Part shown: piece after piece, positions 23,053-35,711 of the stretch
Position numbering within the stretch: the stretch's first letter is position 1
How the letters are laid out: each line of letters opens with the position of its first letter
From: Takakia lepidozioides
Taxonomy: Eukaryota; Streptophyta; Takakiopsida; Takakiales; Takakiaceae
Direction of reading: 5' to 3'
DNA length: 64,000 nt
Assembly (NCBI GenBank): GCA_030704615.1
Contig: CM060733.1
Coordinates: 22,446,001-22,510,000, forward strand
Notes under the pieces: model-generated
What the model saw: only the letters and a program-made list of their open reading frames with translations
Databases searched by the model: none
Told to the model about the DNA's origin: nothing
Translations under genes and position numbers: made by a program

Positions 23053-24990
23053 AACAGGCCAGGGTATTCCATGACTGGAATTCTCAGTTACTAACCGTGC
23101 ATAATGGGATACACGAGATACAAATTACCACAAAGAAATCTAGTAGATTACCTGCTACAAGAAGACCTCGAGGAGTCAGAGAGTATGACTGGAAAGGAGG
23201 ACTGGATGAGGAGCAGGAAGCTACCCTATTTGCTGCACACCCAGAGTGGGAGCAGGTTGCAGAGATGCGGCTGGAAAGCCTAAGTTGTTTAAGAGGTATC
23301 TGCTGTGGTGTAGTGACAGCAACACCAACTGAAGAGGAAACCAGCAGTTACCCATCACATTTCTATGAAGAAAGAGAAGGAGAAATGGAAATCCTAGATG
23401 AACCAGCCACTGTGAGCTTACAGGATGAAGTGGTGACTGGTTGGACAATCACAGCTGATGAGCAAGTGAGGGAAGTGAATGTGGGAACTAAAGAGGAACC
23501 GAGGATGGTGAAAGTAGGAGCTGATTTGGAGCCAGAATTCTTTGAAGAAGCTAAAAGCTTGTTCATCAAATACAGAGATGTATTTGCTTGGAGCTATGAG
23601 GATCTAAAAGGGATACCACCTGAAGTCTGTCAGCATAAGATTGAACTGGAACCAGGGTCAGTACCAATCAAGCAGGCGAGGTACAGAATGAATCCCAACT
23701 ACGCACAGAAGGTTGGAGAAGAGATTAAGAAGTTGGCTGAGGCTAAGTTTATATACCCAATAGAGTATACAACTTGGTTGTCACCCATTGTTATAGTTCC
23801 CAAGAAGAATGGTAAACTAAGAGTATGTGTGAACTACAAGAAGCTGAATGCTTGTACGAAGAAAGATCCTTTCCCTTTGCCATTCACAGAAGCAGTATTA
23901 GACACTGTGGCAGGCCATGAGATGTACTCATTCATGGATGGCTTCAGTGGTTATAATCAAGTGCAAGTGGCAGAAGAAGACCAAGGAAAAACAGCTTTCA
24001 TCACAGACTGGGGTGCTTATGCATACAAAGTCATGCCCTTTGGACTTTGTAATGCACCAGCGACCTTTCAGAGAGTGATAAGTGAATCTTTTCATGAGTA
24101 TCTGGATGATTTCATGCAGGTATTCTTGGATGATTTCAGTGTGTACAGCTCTAAGAATGAGCACTTGCATAAATTGGAGTTATGTCTGGCCAGATGCAGG
24201 ATGAGAGGTCTGGGCCTGAATCCAGAGAAGTGTACTTTCTGTGTGAACTCAGGGGTGCTTCTGGGACACATTGTGTGTAAGAAGGGACTTCTTGTGGATC
24301 CCAGGAAGACAGAGTCCATTAAAGCCTCTCCACCACCAGTGAATGTTAAGAGTCTAAGGAGATTCCTTGGGCAAACCAGTTATTACAGAAGATTTGTCAA
24401 AAGGTATGCACAAATAGCAGCACCATTGAGCAAGCTTCTGAAGAAAGATGCAGTGTTTGCCTGGACAGCTGAATGTCAACAGGCGTTTGAGGAACTTACA
24501 CTGTCAGTAACAACTACACCTGTGCTGATTAACCCTCACTGGCATGTAGTATTTCATGTTCACTGCGATGCATCAGGAGAAGCGTTGGGAGCGGTGTTAG
24601 CCCAGAATGTTACAGGAAATATAGATTCACCTGTGTACTATGCTAGCAGGTTGATGAACGTGCTGAAAGGAACTATAGCACAACGGAAAGAGAAGCATTG
24701 GCAATGATCTATGCAGTGAAGAAATTCAGGCATTACCTGTTGGGCAAGAAGTTTATGTTCTATGTGGATCACCAGGCTCTGATATACCTGGTAAACAAAC
24801 CTCTGATAAGCGGAAGAATAGCAAGATGGTTGATAATCTTGCACGAGTTTGAGTTCGAGGTTGTTTACAAGCCTGGGAGACTGCATCTTGTGGCGGATCA
24901 CTTGTCACGGTTATCAACAGGAGAACCAGCCACAGGAATAGATGATCAATTACCAGATGCGAGTCTATTTGCAGTGGAGGTGCAGGGAAG
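23034..24990 (+). pseudogene. pol: Reverse transcriptase and RNase H of gypsy 1
   Basis: Reverse transcriptase shows 'KKNGKLRVCVNYKKLN', 'MPFGLCNAPATFQR' and the catalytic 'VFLDDFSVYS' (FLDD in place of YVDD). RNase H follows with 'VHCDASGEALGAVLAQ', '[16 protein letters not shown]' and '[13 protein letters not shown]'. A frameshift near 24660 interrupts RNase H. Tether and connection sequences ('SLRRFLGQTSYYRRFV') are in the usual place. Confidence 0.9.
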
Positions 24991-25049
24991 TGCAGATGAC
25001 TGGTTAGATTGGCAGTGGCCAATCAGATACTACCTTGCTCATGGTCAGT

Positions 25050-26370
25050 GCCCACCTAGTTATGGTAAGGAGCAGAGGAAGAGAATCGCTATCAAAGCTT
25101 TACCTTATACTATGGTAGGAAGCAGAATGTATAAGCTAGGACCTGATGGAGTACTAAAACGATGCTTGTACCACCATGAAGTAAATAAAGTTTTGGAGGA
25201 AGTTCATAAAGGAGTGGCTGGAGGTCATTTTGGAGAAGAGACTACCAGTAGGAAGATACTACTCGCAGGTTACTGGTGGCCTACTTTGTTCAAAGATGTA
25301 CACGAGTATTGTCAGAGTTGTGATGAATGTCAGAGGCTAGGACCTTTGCAGAGATCTGGAAGGATGGCCTTGCATCCTACAATGCCTACGGAAGACTTTG
25401 TTGGACCAATTAACCCACCAGCCAAGAATACACGGAACAGGTACATAATTACAGCCACTGATTATACTACGAAGTGGGTGGAAGCTAAAGCTTTGAGGGA
25501 CAACACAGCCAAGTCCACAGCAAGGTTCCTGTATGAGAACATACTTACACGATTTGTCCCTTAGAATTTATCAGTGATCAGGGAAGTCACTTCATGAATG
25601 AGACCATTGAGTTGTTGACTAAAGAGTTCATGATTGTGCATAGAAAGAGTACAACATATTACCCACAGGGTAATGGGCAGGCAGAGGCTACCAACAAAAT
25701 ACTATGTACTATCTTGGCTAAGATAGTCAATGCAAACAGAACGGATTGGGATACAAAGCTGCTGACAGCTTTGTGGTCATACAGGACTTCATATAAAGTC
25801 ACCACTAAGTATACACCATTCCAATTAGTTTATGGTATGGAAGCCTTACTTCCAGTGGAATTCCTGTTACCTACCATGAGAACGGAGTGGGGAAAGAGAA
25901 TGGAATTGCAAGATTCCATTAAGGTCAGGAAACATGAATTATACCATGTGGAAGAAGTACGTGCTGATGCAGCTGATAATATGACCAGAATTCAGATGAA
26001 GAGAAAGGAACAGTTTGATGAAGGCAAGTTAAAGACTTTTAAGACGGGGGATTTGGTTCTATGGTTGCAGAAGAAAGGAAAGATTAAAGCTTCTAAGCTT
26101 AAATCACCATGGAAAGGACCTTATGTCATACAAAAGATGTATGATAACAACACCGCCATGTTACAAACCATTAACAAAGAAATGCTGGGAAGAGTCAATG
26201 CCAATAAGTTAAAGGGATACAGTGGTATCCATGACAAACCCTTGCAGCATGATTTGCATGTTGAAACGCAAGAGCAGTCACGGGCTGCACCAGTGTTACC
26301 AACGGAGTATGGAGCACTTGTCGCTAGGCCAAGCATATATGACCAGGGCGGGCGGACAAGACAAAACACA
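25050..26370 (+). pseudogene. pol: Integrase of gypsy 1
   Basis: The N-terminal HHCC zinc region is '[19 protein letters not shown]...CQSCDEC'. The core has 'DFVGP', 'FISDQGSHF' and '[10 protein letters not shown]', giving the DDE triad. The C-terminal part has '[24 protein letters not shown]'. Compared with the copy at 61045-62561, about 21 bp are deleted just before the first catalytic Asp (near 25392), and a frameshift sits near 25555. Confidence 0.88.
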
Positions 26371-26545
26371 GCCTATCACAGCCCATCACAACGTGACACA
26401 GCCTATCACAGCCCAGCACGGCGCAACACAGCCTATCACAACCTACCACCGCGTGTCACAGCCTATCACAGCTCACCACAGTGCATCACAGCCTATCACA
26501 GCGTACCACAGTATGACACAGCCTGTCACAGCTCAACACAGCCTA
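26371..26545 (+). repeat. In-frame minisatellite at the integrase C-terminus
   Basis: A unit of about 30 bp, CACAGCCTATCACAGCCCATCA with variants, is repeated five to six times and keeps the frame. It encodes '[10 protein letters not shown]'-like decapeptides. The same array occurs at 62320-62560. Confidence 0.85.
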
Positions 26546-26603
26546 CTAGGGTTACACGATCCATAGAATCAGTGACAGGTGGACGCCCAATAACTTCAGG
26601 AAA

Positions 26604-28381
26604 ATGGCTGACGGAAGAAAAGACGGAAACCAGTTTAAAAATAGACACGTGGAAGTCAGGGCGCGACACACAGCTGAGAAGGAAGTGCAAGAACAGGTGT
26701 CATCAAGAAAGAGGACAAGAATGGCCGTAAAATACCTAATCAGCGCGTCAAATTGGATGAAAGGCGGGCCCATTAATGAATACGGAAAAAGGAGAACGGA
26801 ACAAACGGCAAGTACAGAAAAGCGAAATTCTTGTCACATGTGTGATCCTAGTGGACTATCCAGCAGGGAAAGTCCACTAAAGAAAATTAAATCTAAAATC
26901 CAGTCACAGCGGTTACAGCCAATAGAAAGCCAGAGAAAGGATCAAGAAATTGGAGGGAAATTAAGCGCAAGAGGCGGCGTCGTTCTGAGTAACGGGCGTC
27001 TCGACGGGACAGACCATCAATGCTATAGCTTGGAAACTATGGAGGAACTAACAGACTATACGCTCGCAATATTACTTACGCAGTGGCATAGACACGAAAG
27101 AACAGAGCGGAGCTTTTCTCTTGATCGATGCTTGCAAGCTCCACAGGCTTACAAGAAATTACCCATAGCTTTTTGTGGCAACCATACGTTTATGCTTTGT
27201 GCACTACAGGCATTTCTGCAGTTGTTACAGCCAAAACATTTCTGTGGGTCTAAAATGAAGAGAGTGAGAGGAATGGAGGAAATCAGGGTGAAGAGCACCA
27301 CAATTCTGCAGAAACAAACGATTGCTACCCCACAGGCGATACAGATACTGAAGGAGCTGAGATTGCAAGGATTGCAAAGCATAGATTGGACATTGCACCA
27401 TAGACAGTACATGTTACAATTCTTGCAGAACTTTGAGCCAAGGACAGGAACAACAACGGTGAAGGGAGTTGAATTAGTAATTACTCCCCTATACCTCAGC
27501 AATTGTTTCGATTGCCAGCAGGTCAGGTGCATGTGGAGGAGCACAGGGCAAGACTGCAAATAGGGGACTTATTCCAAGAAGGGAGTTTCTTTAAAACTCA
27601 GGGTTATGCTTGTACCAAGGCCGTGTACCCAGGGCTAAAGGAGGTAGGCCAGGTATTGAACGTTCTGATTGCCATGAAACAGAACCAACAGTATTTGAGC
27701 AGATCCTTCACGGAGGAAATACTCAAAGCCCTGAAAGGACAAGAGGTAGAATGGGCGGACATAATGTACAACGCACTGGTGGAGGAGATGAAAAGATTAC
27801 AAGGTACTACCGCAAAGTCTCCTATCATAGTGTCTGGCCCAATCATTGCTCAAATAATTCTTGATTCTGGCATACTTGATGCGCAAGAAAGAAAGGAGAT
27901 GGGAGTGTTTGAGCCAGAAACCACTGCAATGGAAGAGCAAGGCTCTTCACACAGTGAGGGTGGACTAGCAGGGCAACCCGAGACTAAGAGGCAGAGACGG
28001 GGAAAGACTGTAGTGGCGGATCCACTGGCTTCACGGAATCCGCATGATAATGTTTCCCAAGCTCATGTGCAGGAAGGGGCACAGCAGCACAGAGAACTGC
28101 TATTACTGGAAGCAGGACCTTCAGAGAGGGAAGAGGAAGTTACTTCAGTATCACAGCCATCACAGCCAGCTGATCGGCTTGTCACAAGGTTACAAGTTGT
28201 CCATGCAGCTCAACCAGAAATAATTGATTTGGAAAAAGAAGGGTTAGATATTCCAACTACAGAACAGATAGTGGCAGAAATTGAAAAAGGGGACCTTCTC
28301 TATGAATATTCTGGTCTGGTCAAGGAGACAGAGATTCCAGAGGTGCAACAGTTCCCAAGGGAAATCCTGAGGTGCATATAA
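26604..28381 (+). pseudogene. Additional ORF 3 of gypsy 1 (plant-retroelement accessory protein)
   Basis: Two frames, 26604-27563 and 27503-28381, belong to one protein split by a frameshift near 27505. The middle part ('VKGVELVITPLYLSN...RLPAG', later 'VEWADIMYNALVEEM') has the pattern of a domain seen in extra ORFs of plant gypsy elements (possibly the family annotated as putative plant transposon protein). The ORF at 35712-36569 shows the same spaced pattern ('VKGSPIVVDARTVTEVLLLP', 'IDWAGFVCGKIHEEI'). The C-terminus is acidic and Gln-rich. Function unknown. Confidence 0.55.
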
Positions 28382-28487
28382 TACACACACCTGTGTCGGA
28401 GGTACCACAGGTAGAATGTCAAGACACTGCAGCACCGGTGATGGATGAAGTGGTTCAGGAAGAAAATCCGGTGGGACAATGGCCTGA

Positions 28488-30802
28488 GTGGTTGTGAGAC
28501 ATCACACGGTTGAGGATCAGGAGGAACAGCAGCAACCTCACCATGATGACCCTCAACAGGCAATGCTGATGAGTTCCATAGGCAGGACACTTAATTTGTT
28601 GGGGACTTATGTCAAATCCCATGTTCCAACTACCCAATTGACAGCCTTGAGAGAGGAACTCAGGAAGGAGTTTGAGGCTCGACTAGCCACTGAGTGTGCA
28701 AACAAGGTCGATGAAGAGGTCACTCTCAAGATGCAGCAGGACTTGGAAAATACAGAAGCGGCTTTGCAATTGGCCAAGGAACAATTGATTGAGGCAGGCC
28801 TCGCGCAAGACCAGTTGCACGAAGCACATAAGCAACAGCTATACCAAATGCAGGTGCAGCATGAAAGCAAGTTGCAAGAAGTGAATGCACTACATACGGA
28901 GTTGCAGACAGTGCATGACAGGATGGCGATACAATGTGCTACATTCACAACTATGCTTGACCAATCTACAAAAGAAATAAACAGTCAAGCGGAAAAATGT
29001 ACAAAGGCAGAAGCAGAGAATGTTGAGCAAATGAACTCATTGTCGATATGAAGAATACAATCTGTCGCAATGAGGATACTTTCAAGCAATACAGGCAGAT
29101 TGAAGCTGATCAAGAGAAGCACATCCTGGAGTTGCAACAAACGCTCATGGCCAATAGAAATGAAATCTCGGTCACTAACAAGGCTTGGAAGGAAGCTAAT
29201 AATCTACTTGCTGCCTATGCGAATTTGGTTGAACCTCATGCGAAGCGCATGGAGGCTTTACAACAGCAGTTAGAAGTGTACAAACTCAGAGAGGAGCACA
29301 CTCTCAGAGGAACCACAAGCAACTTGGTGGATAACAGCCTTATGCAGGTCTGGTTAGCACAAGGCCCAGTGGAGGGCAAAGCACCACGAAAGCTCACCCA
29401 AAGCGAGATGAATGAGCTCAGACTGCAAGTGCAGAACATTGCCACAACTACTATAGACAATGTCTATAGTAGGATAGCAGAGTTACAGGAGGATGTAGAC
29501 GGACTGCAGACTCAAGTGGAGGACCTCACTTCAAATATCGACAAAAGAGTCTATATCCCTCAGGAACAGCTAATGGCTTCTTATTTACAAGCCAGAACTT
29601 TGGCTTTTCAGTCTTCACAGGAGGTGCAGGAGATGCCAATGATACAAGAGCCAGTACCACCAACACCACAACAAGTCACTGTACCAGTAGCTGAACCTGT
29701 TGTTACTACAACCACACCACAGCCACCACAGCCTGAGGTATGGGGCAATGCTGCTTTTAACCCACCTAAAACTCCAGCTGCAAGGGAGTACAGTAGGGCT
29801 ATGATTATGCCCTTCAACCAAATTCCCATCATGTTGGATTTGGCTTGGAAAGAATTTAGTCCTCCGCAGTCATTCGCACATTACTACCAAATCATGCGTA
29901 TTTGGCTGCCAGTGGCAACTAGGACTAAAGTTCTTCCGAACAATCGACATATTGAGGATCATCACTTTGCACAATACTGGCATGAGGCAAGTACAATGTT
30001 GAAGGAATTAATTGCCTTCCAAGTTGTACATGGATTCATTTATACCAAGACCAAGGAGGTAGCAAGTATTGTCATGGGATGCGGGTTATACTACGCTGCT
30101 TGTTTTCTGGTACGTTATCACATTGAGCAGCACAAGATGCAAGCGCGCTTTCTGAGTTATTCCAGTGGGGATCATTGGGTCTTACCTTCAGTGCCACCTC
30201 ATATGTACCTATATGAGGCAAAAGTTATGATGCAAAAGGATTCTCAAATTCGTTCATGGTTTCAAGCGGCCTGGAACAATTTGTCAACACAGAAATTCGG
30301 CATTGATGATATTTTCTATAAGGGACATGTGGCATGGAAATACTTGCACGGTGCACAAGTAATTGGTACCCCACTCACCTGGACAGACAAGGAGCTCAGT
30401 GTCTTCACCAATTTTGCTGTTCAGCGTTTACAGCAAGTTGTAAAATATAAACTTCCAGACATGGTAGGACAACATTGTATGCCCCAGAGGATTCCACAAA
30501 AAGTTCGACAATTAAAACACCTGAGAGGCGATGAGGATTCTGATACAACTGTTTCTTCAGCGGATTCTTTTGACATGGGAGAAGACTATGCAATTCAGAT
30601 GGCAGAGAAGAAGCGACGGGGGTCTCCTATGCCTGAAAGGTTACCTCGATATCAGCCTCCAGAGGGCCTCACTTATCCTGGTAGTGTTCAAACATCTCCG
30701 TCAACCAGTGACAGACCTCGGGCTCGTACACACAGTCCGCCACGAAACTCTCAACGTCAAAAAGGTGCTCACTCACAAAGGTTTGCTAATCGCAATCAGT
30801 AA
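28488..30802 (+). pseudogene. Additional ORF 4 of gypsy 1, coiled-coil protein
   Basis: The N-terminal 350 residues are rich in Gln, Glu, Leu and Ala with heptad-like spacing, consistent with a long coiled coil. A Pro/Thr/Val linker follows. The C-terminal globular part contains 'AMIMPFNQIPIMLDLAWKEF', 'MGCGLYYAACFL' and 'TWTDKELSVFTNF', and ends in a Ser/Arg/Pro-rich basic tail. A frameshift near 29035 splits it; the copy at 58967-61000 is continuous there. I recognise no known family. Its position just before the polypurine tract, and its conservation in both gypsy copies, argue that it belongs to the element. Confidence 0.6.
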
Positions 30803-30817
30803 ACCGTGAGGACACGG

Positions 30818-30839
30818 TTTTTGAGAGGGGAAGGGGTAA
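30818..30839 (+). promoter_or_regulatory. Polypurine tract of gypsy 1
   Basis: GAGAGGGGAAGGGGTAA directly precedes the TGTTAG start of the 3' LTR, as expected for the plus-strand primer. Confidence 0.85.
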
Positions 30840-31909
30840 TGTTAGAGGACTGTCGGGGACTTAGACACTTATACGGGATCTGTAGGGTACCCTTAATTTT
30901 TGCACAGACTGAGACCAACAGGAGCCTTAGGGGTGACAGCAGCGCACTGTAGAGGGGGTTACACAGTCCGTCACAATCGTCACAGCCGACACAGCCACAC
31001 AGCCAGTCACATCCGACACAGCCAGACACAGTTAGTACAGCTCGTCACAGCCCGACACAGCCATCATAGCCAACACAGCCCGTCACAGCCGACACAGCTA
31101 CACAGCCAGTCACAGCCAACACAGCCCGTCACAGCCAACACAGCCACACAGCCAGTCACAGCCCGACACAGCCAAACACAGTCGCACAGCCAGTCACAGC
31201 CCGTCACAGTTTCACACAGCCAGTCACAGCTTGACACAGCTGTCACGACTAGAGGGAACGGAGAGCAGGACAGGGAACGACTGTGGGGAACAACACCTGC
31301 AAATGGAACATGTTAGTTCACGGACGACGGTTAGTGAGGGAAACGGTTAGAGCCACGGGTAGGAAGATAAAGGGAGAAGCAAGGACTGAGAAGGGGAGAG
31401 ATATATTCTTGGAAGCACTTCAGGGGGGAGGACTTTTTGGTCATGCATGAGAGGGGATCGGACGGAGAGTAAGAACGGAAGCAAAGATGGAGAGCACGGT
31501 GAAGGAGGAAAGATGATTAGTAGATGCTTGTTATATGCAAAGCTGTAGTGATATTGTAGAGCAGATTAGAGACACAATGGCTTCGGCCTGATACCTGATA
31601 AATCATAATCTGATACTTATACGATACAATCACACTGTGTAGAGAGATCTGAGTGAAGCTGTGGAATGAATGGATGAGTTGATGGAATCCGATAGATTGA
31701 TGAAGCAAACTGATACTTAATTATCAATGGTAAAGTAGCTAACATGAATGCGGAAAGAGAAACAAATAGGAAACACCCCCATGATACACTAGCTGTAGGT
31801 CATGACTGATTGTTCTGCGCGGGTTGAGTACTTAGAGATTTCCAACTCTTCTATCTTGGAGTTTACGCCTCGGATAGCGAAGGGATGGGTGAGTAAAAGC
31901 CGCGCGACA
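30840..31909 (+). repeat. 3' LTR of gypsy 1 (1070 bp)
   Basis: It begins TGTTAGAGGACTG after the polypurine tract and ends GCCGCGCGACA. It contains a CACAGCC minisatellite in its upstream half. Partial copies occur at 19000-19667, 36545-36693, 54221-54657 and, inverted, 57989-58928. Confidence 0.9.
30955..31240. repeat. CACAGCC minisatellite inside the LTR
   Basis: A degenerate array of CACAGCC(A/C/G)(A/G)(T)CACAGCC words varies in register between LTR copies (compare 54340-54450 and 58622-58830). Confidence 0.85.
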
Positions 31910-32548
31910 GCATCGTCAGCTCCAGTGACTATGTCCCCCTCTTCAATTCAGTCTACTGTGGGAATGTATGCCCCTGTATCTTTGCAAAATCAACTACCAG
32001 CTAGTGTAGTAGTTGACCCACAAGAAGGGCAGATTGCTGCATTGACTAAGAAAATGGAGGAACTCTCCGTGCAATTAGCTTCTAAACGAGAAGGGAGACC
32101 CAAGCCAAATAATCAGCGAACCAATATGTGGTGTTCTTATTGTCAGGTTCATGGGCATCTTGCTAACGAGTGCCCAGTGGGACCAGTGACCAATCCCATT
32201 AATGGAGCTGCTGCTAAATGTGGTTATTGTGGTAAAACAGGACATGTGATATTACAATGTTGGCACTTACAATCGGCCATGGGTTTAACTATAATAAAGA
32301 ATAAACCAAGGACGGGTTGGGATGTCAATCAAATTGGGTTGGCCCCACCATCTGCCAACCAGCATGTGGCTGTTCAATGGTCTGACCAGCCTCCCCAGAT
32401 TCAACAACCCTGGAGACCAACCCGAGGGCCCCAGAGCTGGTACCACTGTACCAGTCGGCTAATCAGCCTACTCGACAACAAGTGCGGGGAATACCACCTC
32501 AGGGAGCCTATGGTCAAACCTATGGGGGCGAAGGAAGGTGCAGCATGA
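31910..32548 (+). pseudogene. gag: gag-like fragment of gypsy 2
   Basis: The frame opens inside the preceding LTR and continues without a break into this segment. It carries two zinc knuckles, 'CSYCQVHGHLANEC' and 'CGYCGKTGHVILQC'. The sequence differs from gypsy 1. No primer-binding site follows the LTR here, so the junction at 31909/31910 is a fusion rather than an intact 5' end. The capsid part is missing. Confidence 0.75.
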
Positions 32549-33660
32549 AACTGAGTGGGAAGTGGCCACCACGTCGGAAGATATCGCGTGGTATGATTCG
32601 GTTGATGATAACCGTGCTCCATTGGTGAAGAAAGACCCCTATCAAACCTTGAATTTGAATACAGTTGCTGAGCCCAATGACATTATAATTTCTGCGGAAA
32701 TCCCATCAAATGAATTGTCTATGTGGAAGGAGTTCTTCCAGAAACATCGTACGGCATTTGCATGGACCTATACTGATCTTCGGGGTGTACCCCCAGAAAT
32801 TTGCCAACATCGCATTATATTGGAGGAAGGAGCAATGCCAGTACGGCAACGCCAACATCGATTGAATCCTAAATATTCTCTGTTGGTCAAAAAAGAGTTG
32901 GATAAATTGTTAGCTGCTGGATTCATTTATCCTGTACCCTATAGCGATTGGGTATCGCCTATAGTGGTTGTGCCCAAGAAACAATTGGGCAAAGTACGAA
33001 TCTGTCAAGATTTCCGGAAACTTAATGCTGTGACTCGAAAGGATTATTTTCCATTACCTTTCACTGATACTATTTTGGATGTAGTAGCGGGCCATGAGTG
33101 TTATTATTTCCTCGATGGATTTTCTAGTTATAATTAGATCACGATTGCAGAAGAGGATCGGCCAAAGACTACTTTTACTACCGATTGGGGTACTTATGCC
33201 TATAAAGTCATGCCCTTCGGACTTTGCAATGCTCCTGCTACGTTTCAACGCGTGATGACTGCCGCCTTTCAGGATTATTTGCGTCTATTTATGGAGATCT
33301 TTTTGGATGATTTTTGTGTTTATAGCAGTAAAGCAACACATACTGAGATGTTGGAGCTATGCTTTCAAAAATGTAAGGAGTATGGAATCTCCCGAATGCA
33401 GACAAATGTCAATTTTTGGTTACCAAGGGGAAGCTTTTGGGCCATATTGTATCAATTCGAGGGATATCGACTGAACCCACCAAGATTGAGATTATTGTCC
33501 AATTACCTACCCCCACGACAGTGACAGAGGTACGTGCCTTTTTGGGACATGTGGGTTATTACCGCCTCTTTATTCGTCGATATGCCGAGATTGCCTTACC
33601 ATTGACGCAATTATTGAAACACGATGCCGAGCAACAGTGGACAAAGGAATGTTAGCATTC
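32538..33660 (+). pseudogene. pol: Reverse transcriptase of gypsy 2
   Basis: Motifs are 'QLGKVRICQDFRKLNAVTRKDYFPLPF', 'KVMPFGLCNAPATFQR' and 'EIFLDDFCVYSS'. In-frame TAG codons at about 33136 ('SSYN*') and 33653, and a frameshift near 33400, inactivate it. This is a distinct lineage from gypsy 1, similar in layout. Confidence 0.88.
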
Positions 33661-35390
33661 TTTTCATGAATTAAAAGGTCGATTGATAAAGGCGCATATC
33701 TTGATTTCCCCCGATTGGAATAAGGAGTTCCAGGTTTATGCGGATGCTTCAAACTATGCTATTGGTAGCGTTTTAAGTCAGAAGGATGAAAAGTCGTTTG
33801 ATCATTCGATATATATTGCAAGTCGTCAATTGGCTCCGGTAGAGAAAAATTATACTACCACTAAAAGAGAAGGTTTGGGCATGATTTATTCGGTTCAGAA
33901 GTATCGCCATTATTTATTGGGTTATCCATTTGTTTTTCATATTGATCATGATGCACTAAAATATCTTATTAATAAACCTCAGTTGAGTGGCAGAGTGGCC
34001 CGGTGGGTTATTTTATTGCAAGAGTTTACTTTTAAAATTGTGGTTCGCCCTGGGCGCAAGCATGCTAATGCCGATCATTTAAGTCGTCTATCGAAGGAAG
34101 TAAGCGAAGAGCTGATAGATGATTCTCTTCCAGATGCTGCCCTTTTTGTGGTTGATGTGATGACAGAGGAGTATGCTCTCATCTTTAATTACCTATCGTT
34201 ACAGCAATTTCCAGAGGGCTATACTGAGAAGCAGAAGCGTTGGTTGGTCGAGAAGACTGTGCCTTATACAATTATTGGCGAAACATTGTACAAGCTTGGG
34301 AACGATGGTGTATTGCAAAGTTGTATCTTGGAAGCTGAAGTTCCGACGATACTTGAAGGGTGCCATGCTGATTCTTGTGGCGGTCACTTTGCAGGAGATG
34401 CCACCGGACGGAAGGTGTTATTGGCAGGTTATTGGTGGCCTACCCTATTTAAGGATGCTTTTGCTTATGTGCGTCGTTGTGATGCATGCCAACGTGTTGA
34501 TAAGCCTGTGCGATCGAGTTCTATGCCCCTGGTTCCCATTCTTGCACAGACACCTTTTGAGAAGTGGGGCATCGATTTTGATGGACCTATAGCCCCTGCT
34601 TCTCGCAATGGTCAGAAACGATATATTCTTGTTGCGACTGAGTATGTACTAAGTGGGTTGAAGCTATGGCCTCTCGCACCGATACGGCCAAGGTTGTGGC
34701 ACAGTTTGTTTATGAGAATATCATTACTCGATTTGGTTGTCCTCGAGAGCTTGTGAGTGACCGTGGTACGCCATTTTTGAATTCTATTATTGAGCAGATG
34801 ACTGCCAAATATGTCATTAAACATTGGAAGACTACTCCTTATCACCCACGGGCTAATGGTCAAACGGAGAAGACCGATGGGTTGCTCTGTGGTATTCTAA
34901 CAAAGACAATTTCTGGTACAGGCAGTGATTGGGACACTAAATTATTTTCTGCATTATGGGCCTATCGGATTGCATTTAAAGTTACTACCGGATTTCCTCC
35001 CTTCCAGTTGGTTTATGGACAAGAGGCAATATTGCCTATCGAGCTTTAAATTCCTTCCCTCCGCATAGCTATCGAGGAACAGCTAGGCGATGTTCCATCC
35101 TTATCGGCTGGTCTGTTGCAATTGGTTAAGATGGATGAACTTCGTCGACAGGCGTTACAAAACATTGAAGTTACACAATTGCGGCGCAAGGATTATTATG
35201 ATAGCCGCCTTAAGCCCAAGATCTTTAAAACTCAAAATTTGGTCCTTCTTCATGATAGCCGTTTTCAAAAATTTCCTGGTAAATTGAAGATGAGGTGGCT
35301 TGGCCCCTATCGGGTGGTGGAAGCTTTTCCAAATGGCTCTATAAAATTGGCTACCATCAATGGCGACCCATTGCAGAATTTAGGTTAAGT
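33660..35390 (+). pseudogene. pol: RNase H and integrase of gypsy 2
   Basis: RNase H has 'QVYADASNYAIGSVLSQ' and 'FHIDHDALKYLINK'. Integrase has the zinc region 'CHADSCGGHF...CDACQR', core motifs 'GIDFDGP', 'VSDRGTPF' and 'GQTEKTDG', and the C-terminal 'LKMRWLGPYRVVEAFPNGS'. A frame change near 34650 and stops at about 35049 break the ORF. Confidence 0.85.
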
Positions 35391-35711
35391 GGGAGGGGGT
35401 GTCAATATGTACCTGTCAGTAGTGTCATTATGAGTGTATTTGCGCCGTCGGCTTTTACAATCTGTTACGACCAATAGATTAGGGTGGCGGTTAGGTTTTA
35501 ATGATTGTGTCCGTATTTGCCAGCTGTTAGGCAGGTCATCCTGAGCAATAGATAGGAGTGGGGCTCTTCTTGCTATCCTTCTTGTCATCTACCAGTTTTC
35601 TTGCATTTCGCATAGTCTGTCACAGTGAGAAGTAAGTGTACTGAGCAACAGAGAGTATTGAGTGCAGTGAGTGTTGGGGAGCAAACTAGTGTTCCAAGTC
35701 AATCCGTCAAG
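35388..35711 (+). other. Possible polypurine tract and LTR remnant of gypsy 2
   Basis: AAGTGGGAGGGGG is followed by TGTCAATATG at 35400, the arrangement expected at a 3' LTR start just after integrase. No second copy is available in the window to confirm it, and its 3' end cannot be set. Confidence 0.35.

Larger units (their letters stand above)
18998..31909 (+). mobile_element. Ty3/gypsy LTR retrotransposon 1 (5' LTR truncated)
   Basis: Order: 5' LTR lacking its upstream part, primer-binding-site candidate, gag with three zinc knuckles, protease, reverse transcriptase, RNase H, integrase, two additional ORFs, polypurine tract, and a full 3' LTR. Protease-RT-RH-integrase order defines Ty3/gypsy. 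The overlapping 668 bp of the two LTRs differ at about 22 positions by my count (about 3%), suggesting a moderately old insertion. Several frameshifts in gag, pol and ORF3 indicate it is inactive. The left edge coincides with the right end of element A. Confidence 0.9.
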
